A stretch of DNA of 64,000 nucleotides from an uncultured Lachnospiraceae bacterium. Its GTDB lineage: Bacteria > Bacillota > Clostridia > Lachnospirales > Lachnospiraceae. Position numbers and translations under genes: made by a program. Under the pieces are notes generated by a model. That model saw nothing but the letters and a program-made list of their open reading frames with translations, did no database searches and was not told the origin of the DNA. Of the stretch, positions 46,557 to 55,796 are shown piece by piece; the first letter of the stretch is position 1; every line of letters starts with the position of its first letter. The stretch is taken from the NCBI GenBank assembly GCA_910584685.1, contig CAJUAO010000003.1, positions 1-64,000 on the forward strand, given 5' to 3'.

Positions 46557-47768
46557 CTATTCCACAGTTACTATTCTGCTTAGCTGCGACACTATATCAT
46601 ATCCGTCCCAATATACTCCCATATCTAATGCTTTCCCAAAGGGAACAATCCTGTCTATTCCCTGCAAATTTTTATCTGACACAAAGCTCATAAGCATATT
46701 TTTATCCAGTCCGTAATACAAAAGAGTTTGAACCCTGCTGTTAATATATGGTATCAGACTGCTTATATCCTGTAAATCATACTGATAAAACATTCCGTAT
46801 CTTCCTCTAAGGGTTTCTATCTCCTTAGGAAGCTCCTTTAATTCCACAACATAAAGTAAATTATCTGCTCTCTCTGCCTTTTTAACGTTATTTTCACAGC
46901 AGGAAATACATAAATCTGTATATTTATCCATTGCCTTGACAGGCTCTAGGCTATAGCCGTCTGCCGCCTTACGAACTGCCGCCCAAAGCTTTCCTTTTGC
47001 CGCTTCCTTCTCTGCCCCTGCCCACAATATAAGATGGGGCGTTGAGCACGCATTCTGGTCCATCAGATATGTATCGTTATAAAATTTTACTGCAAATTCA
47101 TAAGCCGCTTCCTCTGATAACTTAACAAACTCGTCACTATTTATTATTCCAAAGGAAAATCTGTCAGCAAAAACAATTTCCGTGCCATTGCTTTTCATGG
47201 GAGATTTTCTTATCTCTGCTATCGAGGCGTCTCCTCCCCATATAATTCTTACGTCAGCCATCATGGAAAACTCATCTGTTATTTCCTTATTATGCCCATA
47301 TCTTACAAAGGCTGTGGTTTCCTTTATTATTTTATATTTTGGAGCCTCCAGCGTGGTCCTTATTCCGTCGCATATTATATCAGTCTGTTCAAAAGCTTTT
47401 GAAGGCACTCTTACTATATTTCCATTTCCTGAAAGAAGTCCAAAAAAGTACGAGAAAGCAAAGTTTATAGGAACATTTGCTGGCGTTATATGAAACACCA
47501 GTCCCCTTCCCAGTCTGTTCTCCATATGTTCCCTGCTATCCCTCAGCTTTAAAATATTACCTCTTCTGCACCAAAAAGCCAGCGTCATTATATCATTATG
47601 CTTTTCTTTAACCGCCCTTTTTCTTAAAATTGACGATAATTCATCTAAAAAATCAATTACTAAATCACTATAAGGCTTAAGAGGCTTTGTTTTTACATTT
47701 TCATCCCCAATAATCCATTCAATATCAGTGTTTTTCATATGTGTCGCTGCACCCCCTGATTTCTGCAT
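46557..47768 (-). CDS. Acyl-CoA reductase, LuxC family
   Basis: 403 residues matching LuxC, the NADPH-dependent reductase of bacterial fatty acid reductase complexes. The aldehyde-dehydrogenase-like core is present (LGRGLVFHITPANVPINFAFSYFFGLLSGNGNIVRVPS), and the probable catalytic Cys is in LMDQNACSTPHLI. LuxC turns acyl thioesters or acyl-enzyme into aldehydes. It is the last gene of the sugar operon and overlaps the LuxE-like gene by 44 bp when the ATG at 47768 (GGAAGAG upstream) is used; an ATG at 47738 would overlap by 14. An aldehyde product suggests a non-standard substituent or building block. Confidence 0.85.
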   Translation of the reverse strand: MQKSGGAATHMKNTDIEWIIGDENVKTKPLKPYSDLVIDFLDELSSILRKRAVKEKHNDIMTLAFWCRRGNILKLRDSREHMENRLGRGLVFHITPANVPINFAFSYFFGLLSGNGNIVRVPSKAFEQTDIICDGIRTTLEAPKYKIIKETTAFVRYGHNKEITDEFSMMADVRIIWGGDASIAEIRKSPMKSNGTEIVFADRFSFGIINSDEFVKLSEEAAYEFAVKFYNDTYLMDQNACSTPHLILWAGAEKEAAKGKLWAAVRKAADGYSLEPVKAMDKYTDLCISCCENNVKKAERADNLLYVVELKELPKEIETLRGRYGMFYQYDLQDISSLIPYINSRVQTLLYYGLDKNMLMSFVSDKNLQGIDRIVPFGKALDMGVYWDGYDIVSQLSRIVTVE

Positions 47769-48804
47769 CTTTAACTCTTCCTAATACCTTAAAGTACTTT
47801 CCGTATCTTCCGCAGGGACAATCATCCTCTCCAAGCAGCACCCCTTCATCCTCAGTAATAAGGGAATGTCCGGGATACGACTCAGGAATTGCTGAAACCG
47901 CTTGTATTACTCCCTTTTCGTTTACGCCGCAAACGCTGAAATCCTTCGTATTTCTAATAATCACATCAGAAAAATTGCTTGCGTGAAGATGACCATATTC
48001 ACACTGCATATAAATACAGCCTGTCTGCTCTACCATTCCGTAATAATCATGTATATGGCTTAAGCCGCAAACACTGTGAATACTATCCCTAAACTCCTCC
48101 GGTGAAACCGCTTCATTTGCAACCTTCTTCCAGCCGCCTCCATGTATCATTATTCCATTGCTTAAATCTATGGAGCTTGATTTCTTTTTAAGCTCCTTGT
48201 AAAAATACTGCCAAATCATAAAGGTAAAGCCAAATACTAATATTTTCTTTCCCTTATGCTTTTCCAAAAATTCCTGTACCTTATCAAAATCCGGCTCCAT
48301 ATTCTCATTCAGGGCATACTGCTTATCTGTTCCAAAAATTGAAAACCCCAGTATACCCGCTCCCCTTGCAGAAAACATAGCCCTGTTTTTTATAACAGCC
48401 GGACTGTCTATTATAAGCATTGGCATCCTGCTTTTCCCTGTAAATTCAGAAACTATCTTTGACAGCGCCTTTTGCTGGTTTGAGGCTGTTATCCTGTCAA
48501 GATATATCTTTGACACCTTCTGCCCCGTAGTTCCTGATGAAGTCATGGTTTTAAATATATTTTCCTTATCTGTGCTTTTAAGGTCAAGCTCCTTAAAAAG
48601 CCGGACAGGAAGAAAAGGCAAATCATAATAGCTTTCTGCCTCCTCTGTATTTATATTAAGAGCCTTTAAAATTTTAGAATACTCCTCACAGCTTTCCCTA
48701 TGCTTAAGAGATAATTGCTTAAGCCTTTCCGTAAGCCAGCGGGACTTTTCCTCCTTATTCATGGAATATGCCGGAATTTCTAATATATCTTCTATTTTAG
48801 CCAT
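47725..48804 (-). CDS. LuxE/PaaK-like acyl-protein synthetase
   Basis: 359 residues of the LuxE acyl-activating family. TMTSSGTTGQKVSKIYLDR is the ATP-binding loop, HDYYGMVEQTG the adenylate motif, and Cys residues near DCPCGRYGKYFKVLGRVKDAEIRG could accept the acyl group. LuxE proteins adenylate a carboxylic acid and pass it to LuxC. Immediately upstream is another AMP-forming ligase, so two acyl-activating steps are encoded. The gene is coupled to luxC-like downstream and 14 bp after the ligase stop codon. The bioluminescent lux operon is not implied. Confidence 0.85.
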   Translation of the reverse strand: MAKIEDILEIPAYSMNKEEKSRWLTERLKQLSLKHRESCEEYSKILKALNINTEEAESYYDLPFLPVRLFKELDLKSTDKENIFKTMTSSGTTGQKVSKIYLDRITASNQQKALSKIVSEFTGKSRMPMLIIDSPAVIKNRAMFSARGAGILGFSIFGTDKQYALNENMEPDFDKVQEFLEKHKGKKILVFGFTFMIWQYFYKELKKKSSSIDLSNGIMIHGGGWKKVANEAVSPEEFRDSIHSVCGLSHIHDYYGMVEQTGCIYMQCEYGHLHASNFSDVIIRNTKDFSVCGVNEKGVIQAVSAIPESYPGHSLITEDEGVLLGEDDCPCGRYGKYFKVLGRVKDAEIRGCSDTYEKH

Positions 48805-48818
48805 AAAATATCTCCTAT

Positions 48819-50246
48819 TTAATCATAAAACATCTCCAAATTTTTATATAATGTTTTTCCCGCTTCATTTTTCGGCAGCTTATCAATGGCCTTTACAGAA
48901 AACGCCGTAGGGTTAAGACCTGTTTTCTGCGCCAAAAACCTTTTTACAGCCTGAATAGTCCTGTCCTCCTGTATTGTGACAAACACATACAGCTTATCGT
49001 CCAGGCCTGCGCAGGCGCAGTCAAGCTCTGTAAATTCCTCTTTTATCATTCTCTCAGCCTCGTCAAGATTTACCCTATTTCCAAATATCTTAAGAAACCT
49101 CTTTTTTCTTCCCACAATATAAAAATAACCGTCACTGTCGCATTTAGCCATATCTCCTGTCTCAAGTACTCCGCCTCTCTCGTCATCCTTTTCTAAATCC
49201 TCTGCAGTTTCCGCATAGCCTAACGTAACATTTTCCCCCTCATATATCAGCTCTCCAATTACGTCACTCTCTGTTACGGCGTTTCCTTCCTCGTCCCTAA
49301 GCCATAGCTTTCCCCCTGGTATGGCAATTCCCATGCTTCCGCACTTTTCTATTGATTTATTCCACGGCAGATATGCCATTCTTGCTGTGGCCTCAGTCTG
49401 CCCGTACATAACGACAAAGCGCTTATTATTTTCTTCTGCATACCGGGCAAATTCCTTATGAAGCTCAGGCGATAATTTTCCTCCTGCCTGAGTCATTGTC
49501 TTAAGGCTTGGCAGCTCCATTCTAAAAAATCTAAGCTTCTTTAATATCTCATATGTATACGGAACGCCTCCGAAGGAGGTTGCCCCCTCCTCTTTAAAAA
49601 AGTTCCAGAACTCACGATTTAAAAGAGTATAATCCGTAAGCAGAATTGCAGCTCCTACAAGAAGATGACTGTTTATAATAGAAAGACCATACGTATAATT
49701 CATGGGCAGTGTAGTTATTGGCCGTTCACCCTCATTAAGCTCAAGATATTCCGATATTGCCCGTGCATTGGACACAATATTAACATAGCTCTGCCTTACA
49801 AGCTTTGGACTTCCGGTGCTGCCTGACGTAGTAAGCAGCAGCGCAAGCTTATCATTAAGCTTATGCCTCTCTTTAAAGCCTGTCCTATACATTACAAATT
49901 CTCTGTATTTTCCTATTCTTTCCGGATTGCTTTGCTCTAAGTTATTCCAGTTCTCAGGCCCATATAAATATGCAGGCTTATATATATTATACAGGTTATA
50001 AAACAGCTCCCTGTTCATTTCCTCATTTATCATCACAGGAACTATACCATTTCTCAAGGCTCCTATATATGCGCAAATACTCTCAATACAATTTCTGCAT
50101 ACTAAAAAAAGCACTGTTCTTTTCTCTAAATTATTCATAAGAACATCACTGTCCGACAATAATTCCTTATATGTGAGCCGCTCTTTCCTGTCTGTAATAA
50201 CCGCAATATTATCCTTGTATTTATCAATGTCTCTGTAAAAATTCAT
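48819..50246 (-). CDS. AMP-binding acyl ligase
   Basis: 475 residues of the acyl-adenylate (ANL) superfamily: P-loop ALLLTTSGSTGSPKLVRQSY, the GQTEATARM adenine motif, YFYIVGRKKRFLKIFGNRVN hinge, and the catalytic Lys region LPKNEAGKTLYKN. It most likely loads a carboxylic acid onto the adjacent acyl carrier protein; gene starts overlap by 4 bp. Together they resemble a stand-alone loading module. Confidence 0.88.
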   Translation of the reverse strand: MNFYRDIDKYKDNIAVITDRKERLTYKELLSDSDVLMNNLEKRTVLFLVCRNCIESICAYIGALRNGIVPVMINEEMNRELFYNLYNIYKPAYLYGPENWNNLEQSNPERIGKYREFVMYRTGFKERHKLNDKLALLLTTSGSTGSPKLVRQSYVNIVSNARAISEYLELNEGERPITTLPMNYTYGLSIINSHLLVGAAILLTDYTLLNREFWNFFKEEGATSFGGVPYTYEILKKLRFFRMELPSLKTMTQAGGKLSPELHKEFARYAEENNKRFVVMYGQTEATARMAYLPWNKSIEKCGSMGIAIPGGKLWLRDEEGNAVTESDVIGELIYEGENVTLGYAETAEDLEKDDERGGVLETGDMAKCDSDGYFYIVGRKKRFLKIFGNRVNLDEAERMIKEEFTELDCACAGLDDKLYVFVTIQEDRTIQAVKRFLAQKTGLNPTAFSVKAIDKLPKNEAGKTLYKNLEMFYD

Positions 50247-50482
50247 AATTCAACGCCATACTTTTTTAATATTTCCATTCCCTTAGTATATGAACTGAAA
50301 TCAATTATATCATCTGTATCCATCATAATTCCAAACGCCTCCTCAAGCTCCGCTATAAGGCTCATATGTCCTACCGAATCCCAGCTTTCAATCTTCTGAT
50401 ATTCAAGCTCAGAGTTTATCATTTCCTCTGTCAGCTCCAGTCCAGTTTCAAATGCTTTATTGTATTTTTCTAAATTTGTCAT
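50243..50482 (-). CDS. Acyl carrier protein
   Basis: 79 residues. The phosphopantetheine Ser sits in ESWDSVGHMSLIAELEEAFG, a variant of the DSL motif. Four-helix ACP length and acidic pI fit. It overlaps the ligase gene by 4 bp and follows the transketolase pair by 22 bp. It is dedicated to the sugar operon, not fatty acid synthesis. GGAGG lies before the ATG (a GTG three bases upstream is also possible). Confidence 0.85.
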   Translation of the reverse strand: MTNLEKYNKAFETGLELTEEMINSELEYQKIESWDSVGHMSLIAELEEAFGIMMDTDDIIDFSSYTKGMEILKKYGVEL

Positions 50483-50503
50483 CACTTAAACCTCCATTTT
50501 TAT

Positions 50504-51469
50504 TTATTTCTCTATGGCTGCCTTAATCCGCTGAGTTATTGACTCCTTTGTTAATCCGCTTCTGTAAAGAAGGGTTGTATAACCTGCGCCGTGAGGATAA
50601 CTTCCTTCCGCTCCTATTTTCATAATACGAATCGGAAGTCCTTCCTTCATTGCAAGCTCTGCTACGGCATCGCCTATCCCTCCTACAACACTATGCTCCT
50701 CCACCGTTACTGTAAGCCTGTGCTTTGCCATTATGGCTGCAATGCTTTTATCAATGGGCTTTATTGTATGAATATCAACAACGCTTGCGCTTATCCCTGA
50801 GGCTTCAAGCTCTCCTGCCGCCTGAAGAGACGTGAAAACCATTGAGCCGGATGCAAGTATGCATACGTCCTTTCCCTCTTTAAGGTAAATCGCCTTTCCT
50901 ATCTCATAATTATAATCTTCTGAATAAACTATGGGCGCTCTTGCGCTTCCCGTAAGTCTTATATAAACCGGCCTGTCATATTCCATTACAGCTTCTAAGC
51001 ATTTATATGCTTCTGTACAATCTGCAGGGGATATTATGGTTATATCAGGTAAAGTGCGCATTATTGCCACATCCTCCAGCGCCATATGGGTTGGGCCTAA
51101 AATACCTGCAGAAAATCCTGCTGTCAATCCTATCAGCTTTATAGGCAGCTTCATGTAGCTCATGCTTATTCTCACCTGGTCCAAGGCTCTTGTTGCAACA
51201 AAGGAGCCATAGGAGGCAGCAAACACATTAATCCCTTCGCTTGCTATACCTGCGGATACTCCTATCATATTTTGTTCTGCAATTCCCACATTATAAAATC
51301 TTTCAGGATGCTCCTGACAAAACCTCTCCAGTCCGGAAAACTGACATAAATCAGCCGTCACAACACAAAAATTCTCATTACATTTCGCCAGTTCATTCAT
51401 TATAACACCAAACTGGCCTGTCTGTCCCATCATAGACCATGCCCTGACAGCCCTGCTATTTATTTCCAT
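50504..51469 (-). CDS. Transketolase, C-terminal subunit
   Basis: 321 residues: the pyrimidine-binding domain of thiamine enzymes (GVIMNELAKCNENFCVVTADLCQFSGLERFCQEHPERFYNVGIAEQNMIGVSAGIA) with the catalytic Glu of the GIAEQNM motif, then the C-terminal domain (IDIHTIKPIDKSIAAIMAKH). Together with the gene just upstream it is one split transketolase. Such split forms often serve sugar or secondary pathways, moving two-carbon ketol units to aldehydes. Placement between ACP and SDR genes suggests a special acceptor. Confidence 0.9.
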   Translation of the reverse strand: MEINSRAVRAWSMMGQTGQFGVIMNELAKCNENFCVVTADLCQFSGLERFCQEHPERFYNVGIAEQNMIGVSAGIASEGINVFAASYGSFVATRALDQVRISMSYMKLPIKLIGLTAGFSAGILGPTHMALEDVAIMRTLPDITIISPADCTEAYKCLEAVMEYDRPVYIRLTGSARAPIVYSEDYNYEIGKAIYLKEGKDVCILASGSMVFTSLQAAGELEASGISASVVDIHTIKPIDKSIAAIMAKHRLTVTVEEHSVVGGIGDAVAELAMKEGLPIRIMKIGAEGSYPHGAGYTTLLYRSGLTKESITQRIKAAIEK

Positions 51470-51475
51470 TTCCTG

Positions 51476-52282
51476 TTACCTCTGCCCATGCGTTTTTTCC
51501 TGTTCCGCCGTCATCCTTCCAAAATGCCAGCCCGGAATATTTTCCATAAACGATATTCCCTTTCCCTTTATGGTATCTGCTATAACTACTCTTGGCAGCG
51601 CGCTTTTTTTCATCAAGGCTGCATACAGCTGCCTGACGTCATGGCCGTCTGCCTCCTCCGCTTCCCAGCCAAAGCTTTTCCATTTGTCAGTAAGGGAATC
51701 AAGGGGCATTACCTTTTCAGTATCTCCGTCATACTGCAGATGATTTCTGTCTATTATGGCTGTTAAATTTCCTAATTTATACTTTGAGGCTGTCATTGCC
51801 GCCTCCCATACCGAGCCCTCATTACACTCTCCGTCCCCAAGCAGAACAAATACTCTTGAGGTATCGTTGCCTTTTCTTTTTAATGCCATTGCCACACCGG
51901 CTCCAAAGGACAGACCCTGTCCTAAGCTGCCTGAGGAAAATTCGATTCCCAATTCTTTATTTTTACACGGATGTCCATACAGTCTTGTATCGTCACCCTT
52001 AAAGGTCATAAGCTCCTCACCGGAAATAATTTCCTTACAGCACAATGCTGCATATAACGCCGGTACTCCATGTCCCTTGCTCAGTATAAACCTGTCCCTT
52101 TGCTCATATGCTTCTACGCCTGAATTCATAACCTTAAAATATAATACGGCTACTATCTCTATAATCGACATGGCTGCGCCAAAATGAAAGCCTAATCCGC
52201 CTGCAGCTCCTGCCATAGTCAGACAATTTTCACGCATTTTCTTACATATAGCTTTCAGCTCATTTTCTTCCTTTTCCGTCAC
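51476..52282 (-). CDS. Transketolase, N-terminal subunit
   Basis: 268 residues from a GTG at 52282, chosen for the AAAGGAGGG 8 nt upstream. The TPP/metal motif GDGECNEGSVWEAAMTASKYKLGNLTAIIDRN is intact, with the preceding RDRFILSKGHGVPALYAALC and SSGSLGQGLSFGAGVA. It binds thiamine diphosphate with the pyrimidine domain of the next gene (6 bp away). Upstream in-frame TTG at 52330 lies in the SDR gene and is not needed. Confidence 0.9.
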   Translation of the reverse strand: MTEKEENELKAICKKMRENCLTMAGAAGGLGFHFGAAMSIIEIVAVLYFKVMNSGVEAYEQRDRFILSKGHGVPALYAALCCKEIISGEELMTFKGDDTRLYGHPCKNKELGIEFSSGSLGQGLSFGAGVAMALKRKGNDTSRVFVLLGDGECNEGSVWEAAMTASKYKLGNLTAIIDRNHLQYDGDTEKVMPLDSLTDKWKSFGWEAEEADGHDVRQLYAALMKKSALPRVVIADTIKGKGISFMENIPGWHFGRMTAEQEKTHGQR

Positions 52283-52307
52283 TGTCCGCCCTCCTTTTAA
52301 AGAAGCA

Positions 52308-53057
52308 TTACTGCAGCATTCCTCCGTCAACTCTTATAACCTGTCCCGTTATAAATGACGACATATCTGAAGCCAGAAAAACTATGGCGTCTCCTATCTC
52401 CTCCGGCTTTGCCTTTCTCTTAATAACCAGCTTTTTTAACATATCCTCAAAAAGCCTTTCCTCCATTTTATCTCCCATGTCGGTTTCTGTAAGTCCCGGC
52501 GCAACGGAATTAACTCTTATGTTATATTCTCCCAGCTCTATAGCCATACGCTTTGTGGCGCCTATCATAGCCGCCTTTCCTGATACATAATCAAGCATTC
52601 CCGTATTTCCGTCTATTCCTGCGCATGACGATATATTTACAATGCTTCCTTTTCTTCTTTTAATCATAAGCCTTGAAATCAACTGGGTTATAAGAATATG
52701 AGAAAAAAAGTTCACCTCAAACTGCTCCCTTATTTCCTGTATTGTCATCATTTGAAACAGCTTTATCTGATTTACGGAGCCTGCATTATTTACTAATATA
52801 TCTATATCCTTTGATGTCCTTACAATCTCCTTTATTCCGTTTTTTACCGCCGCTTCCTCCGTAATATCAAAATAAACAGGCGTTATGGTTACGTTATATT
52901 TGTCTGCCGTCCTTTTGCACAGCTCCTTAAATTCATCAGTTTCCCTTCTGGCATGGGCAAATACATTTGCACCATTCATGGCAAATCGCTCCAGGGCAGC
53001 CAACCCTATGCCTCTATTGCTTCCTGTAATAACTGCAGTTTTTCCTTTTAATAGCAC
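52308..53057 (-). CDS. SDR family oxidoreductase (FabG-like)
   Basis: 249 residues. NAD(P)-binding TGSNRGIG near the start, NNAG at about residue 90, catalytic Ser-Tyr-Lys (INISSCAG, YVSGK) and C-terminal FITGQVIRVDGGM. It oxidises or reduces a hydroxyl or keto group. It starts with GTG after GGAGAAG and overlaps the acetyltransferase gene by 10 bp. In this operon it may act on the transketolase product; similar SDRs (PtmA) appear in Campylobacter flagellin sugar clusters. Exact substrate unknown. Confidence 0.88.
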   Translation of the reverse strand: MLLKGKTAVITGSNRGIGLAALERFAMNGANVFAHARRETDEFKELCKRTADKYNVTITPVYFDITEEAAVKNGIKEIVRTSKDIDILVNNAGSVNQIKLFQMMTIQEIREQFEVNFFSHILITQLISRLMIKRRKGSIVNISSCAGIDGNTGMLDYVSGKAAMIGATKRMAIELGEYNIRVNSVAPGLTETDMGDKMEERLFEDMLKKLVIKRKAKPEEIGDAIVFLASDMSSFITGQVIRVDGGMLQ

Positions 53058-53617
53058 CGCTCTTCTCCTTTAATTTCAAACTGAATTATATCAAATTTAC
53101 GCTTTGCCTTTACTTCCTCCCACTCATTTTCAAGTATGCCTCTTACCACCACGTCATGGTATTGTCCGTTTTTGCATACACTGTCCCTGAGAATTCCTTC
53201 CCTCCTGCTTCCGCACATATCAAGAATCCTGTTGACCTCTTTATTATCTGAAAAAACTTCCTCACATACCTTATGGACCTTCAAATATCCAAACGCATAA
53301 CGATATAAATTCCATTGAAGATATAAGGTCAGCTTAAGGGAGCGTTTTTCCCTTACGGCAATATATACGCCTGTATGGACCTGAGTTGAATCATAGCCGG
53401 AAAGACTTACCACTCCTGCCGGCACACCATCTACCTCCAAAATCCAATAGAATTCCTTTTCACTCTTTTTTATTTTCTCAAACCATTTCCTTTGACCTTC
53501 TATGGTCAGCTCCGGGTCAGTATTCATATATCTTGTTATTTCAGGCAGCATGCGCCAATTCATTATCATCTCCAAGTCTTCCTCTTTTATCTGCCTGCAA
53601 AACGCATTTATTTCCAT
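53048..53617 (-). CDS. PseH-like N-acetyltransferase
   Basis: 189 residues, GNAT fold: LEMIMNWRMLPEITRYMNTDPE, then GVVSLSGYDSTQVHTGVYIAVREKRSL acetyl-CoA segment and KVCEEVFSDNKEVNRIL. It resembles PseH, which acetylates UDP-4-amino-4,6-dideoxy-N-acetyl-altrosamine in pseudaminic acid synthesis. Its start codon overlaps the PseI stop by one base (TAATG), and the other Pse genes are neighbours, which supports the assignment. Confidence 0.8.
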   Translation of the reverse strand: MEINAFCRQIKEEDLEMIMNWRMLPEITRYMNTDPELTIEGQRKWFEKIKKSEKEFYWILEVDGVPAGVVSLSGYDSTQVHTGVYIAVREKRSLKLTLYLQWNLYRYAFGYLKVHKVCEEVFSDNKEVNRILDMCGSRREGILRDSVCKNGQYHDVVVRGILENEWEEVKAKRKFDIIQFEIKGEERCY

Positions 53618-54645
53618 TAGTCAAGCTCCTCATATGATATGGGCTCTCCAAAATCATAATCCTTTTTTGCCTTTTTTGACAACAGCTCCTTATAATATTT
53701 TGGCTTCACTCCGTCTGAAGGCCTTATACTCCTTATATTTTCCTCCGTAAAGCTCTCTCCTGCCTTTATTTTTTTAACTGCAAACAAAGACCGTCTTCCT
53801 CCTAAACCGCCTTTTTCATTTTCCGTTAATTCATATGTCGGCTTCCCTATTACTAAGGTTGCGTTTCTCACATCATCTACCATTTTTTTAAACTCAGACA
53901 TTTTCATTGAAAAGCCCATATCTGCGCTGTTAATTTTCTCGTCCAGACAAACGTGCTTTTCTACAACCTTTGCCCCCAAAGCGACCGCCGCTATAGGCGC
54001 AAGGCTTCCCTCAGAGTGGTCCGATAATCCTACCGTCACGCCGAATTTATTTATCATATCAGGGATAACTGACAAATTCATATCCTCATACTTAGCCGGA
54101 TACTGGCTGCAGCACTTAAGCAAAACTACATTTCTGTTATTCTGCCTGTAGCACGCGTCCAAAGCTTCTCTTATTTCCTCCTCGCTTCCCATTCCGCAGG
54201 ATATAATCATTGGTTTTCCCTTCGACGCCGTATATTCTATAAGGGGTATATCCACCAGCTCAAAGGAGGCAATTTTATAAAAATCTACCGATAACTGTTC
54301 CAAAAAATCTACTGCCGTCCTGTCAAATGGCGTAGACAGGAAATCAACTCCTACCTCCTCGCATTTTTCTTTTATGCTCCTCTGCCATTCCCACGGCGTA
54401 TATGCTTCCTTATATAAATCATAATATGTATAGCCGTCCCAAAGACCTCCCTTTATTTTAAAGGGCTCCTTATCACAGTTTATGGTCAGCGTATCGGCAG
54501 TGTATGTCTGAATCTTCACACAGTCAGCCCCTGCTTTTTTTGCCTCCTCAACAATTTTAAAGGCATTATTAATGTCTCCTCCATGATTAGCCGACATTTC
54601 CGCAATAATATACACGCCGTTTTGTATCTTTTCATATAAATGCAT
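53617..54645 (-). CDS. pseI: Pseudaminic acid synthase
   Basis: 342 residues of the NeuB superfamily: barrel domain with YIIAEMSANHGGDINNAFKIV, FLSTPFDRTAVDFLEQL, GLSDHSEGSLAPIAAVALGAKVVEKHV, and a C-terminal SAF antifreeze-like domain (about 285-342, RRSLFAVKKIKAGESF). It condenses 2,4-diacetamido-2,4,6-trideoxy-L-altrose with phosphoenolpyruvate to give pseudaminic acid. Neighbouring PseB, PseC and PseH genes favour the Pse over the sialic acid version. A second NeuB-type gene at 62015 is of different subtype. Confidence 0.9.
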   Translation of the reverse strand: MHLYEKIQNGVYIIAEMSANHGGDINNAFKIVEEAKKAGADCVKIQTYTADTLTINCDKEPFKIKGGLWDGYTYYDLYKEAYTPWEWQRSIKEKCEEVGVDFLSTPFDRTAVDFLEQLSVDFYKIASFELVDIPLIEYTASKGKPMIISCGMGSEEEIREALDACYRQNNRNVVLLKCCSQYPAKYEDMNLSVIPDMINKFGVTVGLSDHSEGSLAPIAAVALGAKVVEKHVCLDEKINSADMGFSMKMSEFKKMVDDVRNATLVIGKPTYELTENEKGGLGGRRSLFAVKKIKAGESFTEENIRSIRPSDGVKPKYYKELLSKKAKKDYDFGEPISYEELD

Positions 54646-54710
54646 ATTTATATCCCTTTCATAATCCTATATTTTATTTCAGCTATTCTCTCCTATCCCT
54701 TTTATTCTCC

Positions 54711-55697
54711 TCAATAAATATTATTTAACTTTTCCTTAAGCTCCTCTACAGACAGCCATTCAGTATTATTGTCTGAGCTATAGGCAAATCCCTGCTCTAC
54801 CTTTTTTCCTCCTGCCTGTATCTTGCTGTTGTTCCACCATTCCATATTAGGGTATACTATAAAATGCTTATCGTATTCATAGGTGTTCATGGAATCTTCT
54901 TTTGTAACCATAATCTCATGGAGCTTTTCACCCTCCCGTATGCCTACCTCCGGCATCTCGCAGCCCGGAAGTATTGCCTGGGCCAAATCTGTTATCTTAA
55001 AGGACGGTATTTTTGATATAAAGGTTTCTCCTCCCTTTGCCTCTGAAAGCGCCTTTATGACAAGCTCCACTCCCTCCTCTAAGCTTATCCAAAATCTGGT
55101 CATTCTGTAATCTGTAATAGGAAGCTTAGTTCCTCCGCTTTCCACTATATCCCTGAAAAACGGTATAACAGAGCCACGGCTGCCTGCCACGTTTCCATAT
55201 CTCACTATGGAAAAGCACACGTCCTTTGCTCCCGCATACGCATTTGCCGATATGAAAAGCTTATCAGAAACAAGCTTAGTTCCTCCGTATAAATTAATAG
55301 GATTCACCGCCTTGTCCGTAGACAGCGCAACTACCCTTTTTACATTTTTGTCAAGGGCTGCGTCTATAATATTCATAGCTCCGTTAATATTGGTTTTTAC
55401 CGCCTCAATAGGATTATATTCGCATGCAGGCACCTGCTTCATGGCTGCGGCATGCACCACATAATCAACCCCCTCAAAGGCTCTGTAAAGCCTGTCCTTA
55501 TCCCTTACATCACCGATAAAAAAACGAAGCCTGTCCTTATATTCCTTTAACTGGTTAGCCATATTAAATTGTTTAAACTCATCTCTTGAATATATAATGA
55601 TTTTTTTTGGATTATAATTTTCTAAAACATATTTTGTAAAGCATTTTCCGAAGGAACCTGTTCCTCCTGTAATAAGTATCGTCTTCCCGTTTAACAT
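54711..55697 (-). CDS. pseB: UDP-N-acetylglucosamine 4,6-dehydratase (inverting)
   Basis: 328 residues: nucleotide motif TGGTGSFGKCF, YSRDEFKQFNMANQL substrate segment, and the catalytic STDKAVNPINLYGGTKL (Asp-Lys with Tyr-x3-Lys). It makes the 4-keto-L-arabino-hexulose that starts the pseudaminic acid pathway. GGAGG precedes the start. It follows PseC with a 151-bp gap that contains a sigma-28-like promoter and a hairpin, so part of the operon may have flagellar-class control. Confidence 0.95.
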   Translation of the reverse strand: MLNGKTILITGGTGSFGKCFTKYVLENYNPKKIIIYSRDEFKQFNMANQLKEYKDRLRFFIGDVRDKDRLYRAFEGVDYVVHAAAMKQVPACEYNPIEAVKTNINGAMNIIDAALDKNVKRVVALSTDKAVNPINLYGGTKLVSDKLFISANAYAGAKDVCFSIVRYGNVAGSRGSVIPFFRDIVESGGTKLPITDYRMTRFWISLEEGVELVIKALSEAKGGETFISKIPSFKITDLAQAILPGCEMPEVGIREGEKLHEIMVTKEDSMNTYEYDKHFIVYPNMEWWNNSKIQAGGKKVEQGFAYSSDNNTEWLSVEELKEKLNNIY

Positions 55698-55763
55698 CTT
55701 TATATGCCTCCTTGCAGCTAATCATCACTTTTACGGATGAAGCATTTTTACTTTATTATATAT

Positions 55764-55790
55764 GTATCGGCATGATTTCATATATTCTTA
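55764..55790 (-). promoter_or_regulatory. Candidate sigma-28 promoter before pseB
   Basis: TAAG (55787-55790), 16-bp spacer, CCGATAC (55764-55770), against the TAAA-N15/16-CCGATAT flagellar consensus: one mismatch in each element. Confidence 0.45.
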
Positions 55791-55796
55791 ATTTTT

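Noticed and set aside
47725..48804. Bioluminescence operon reading of LuxC and LuxE
   Set aside because: luxA, luxB and luxD are absent and the genes are embedded in a sugar operon, so only the acyl-reductase chemistry is inferred.
51756..52187. Plus-strand 143-codon open frame opposite the transketolase gene
   Set aside because: Lies wholly inside a clear thiamine enzyme gene on the other strand and has no start signals.
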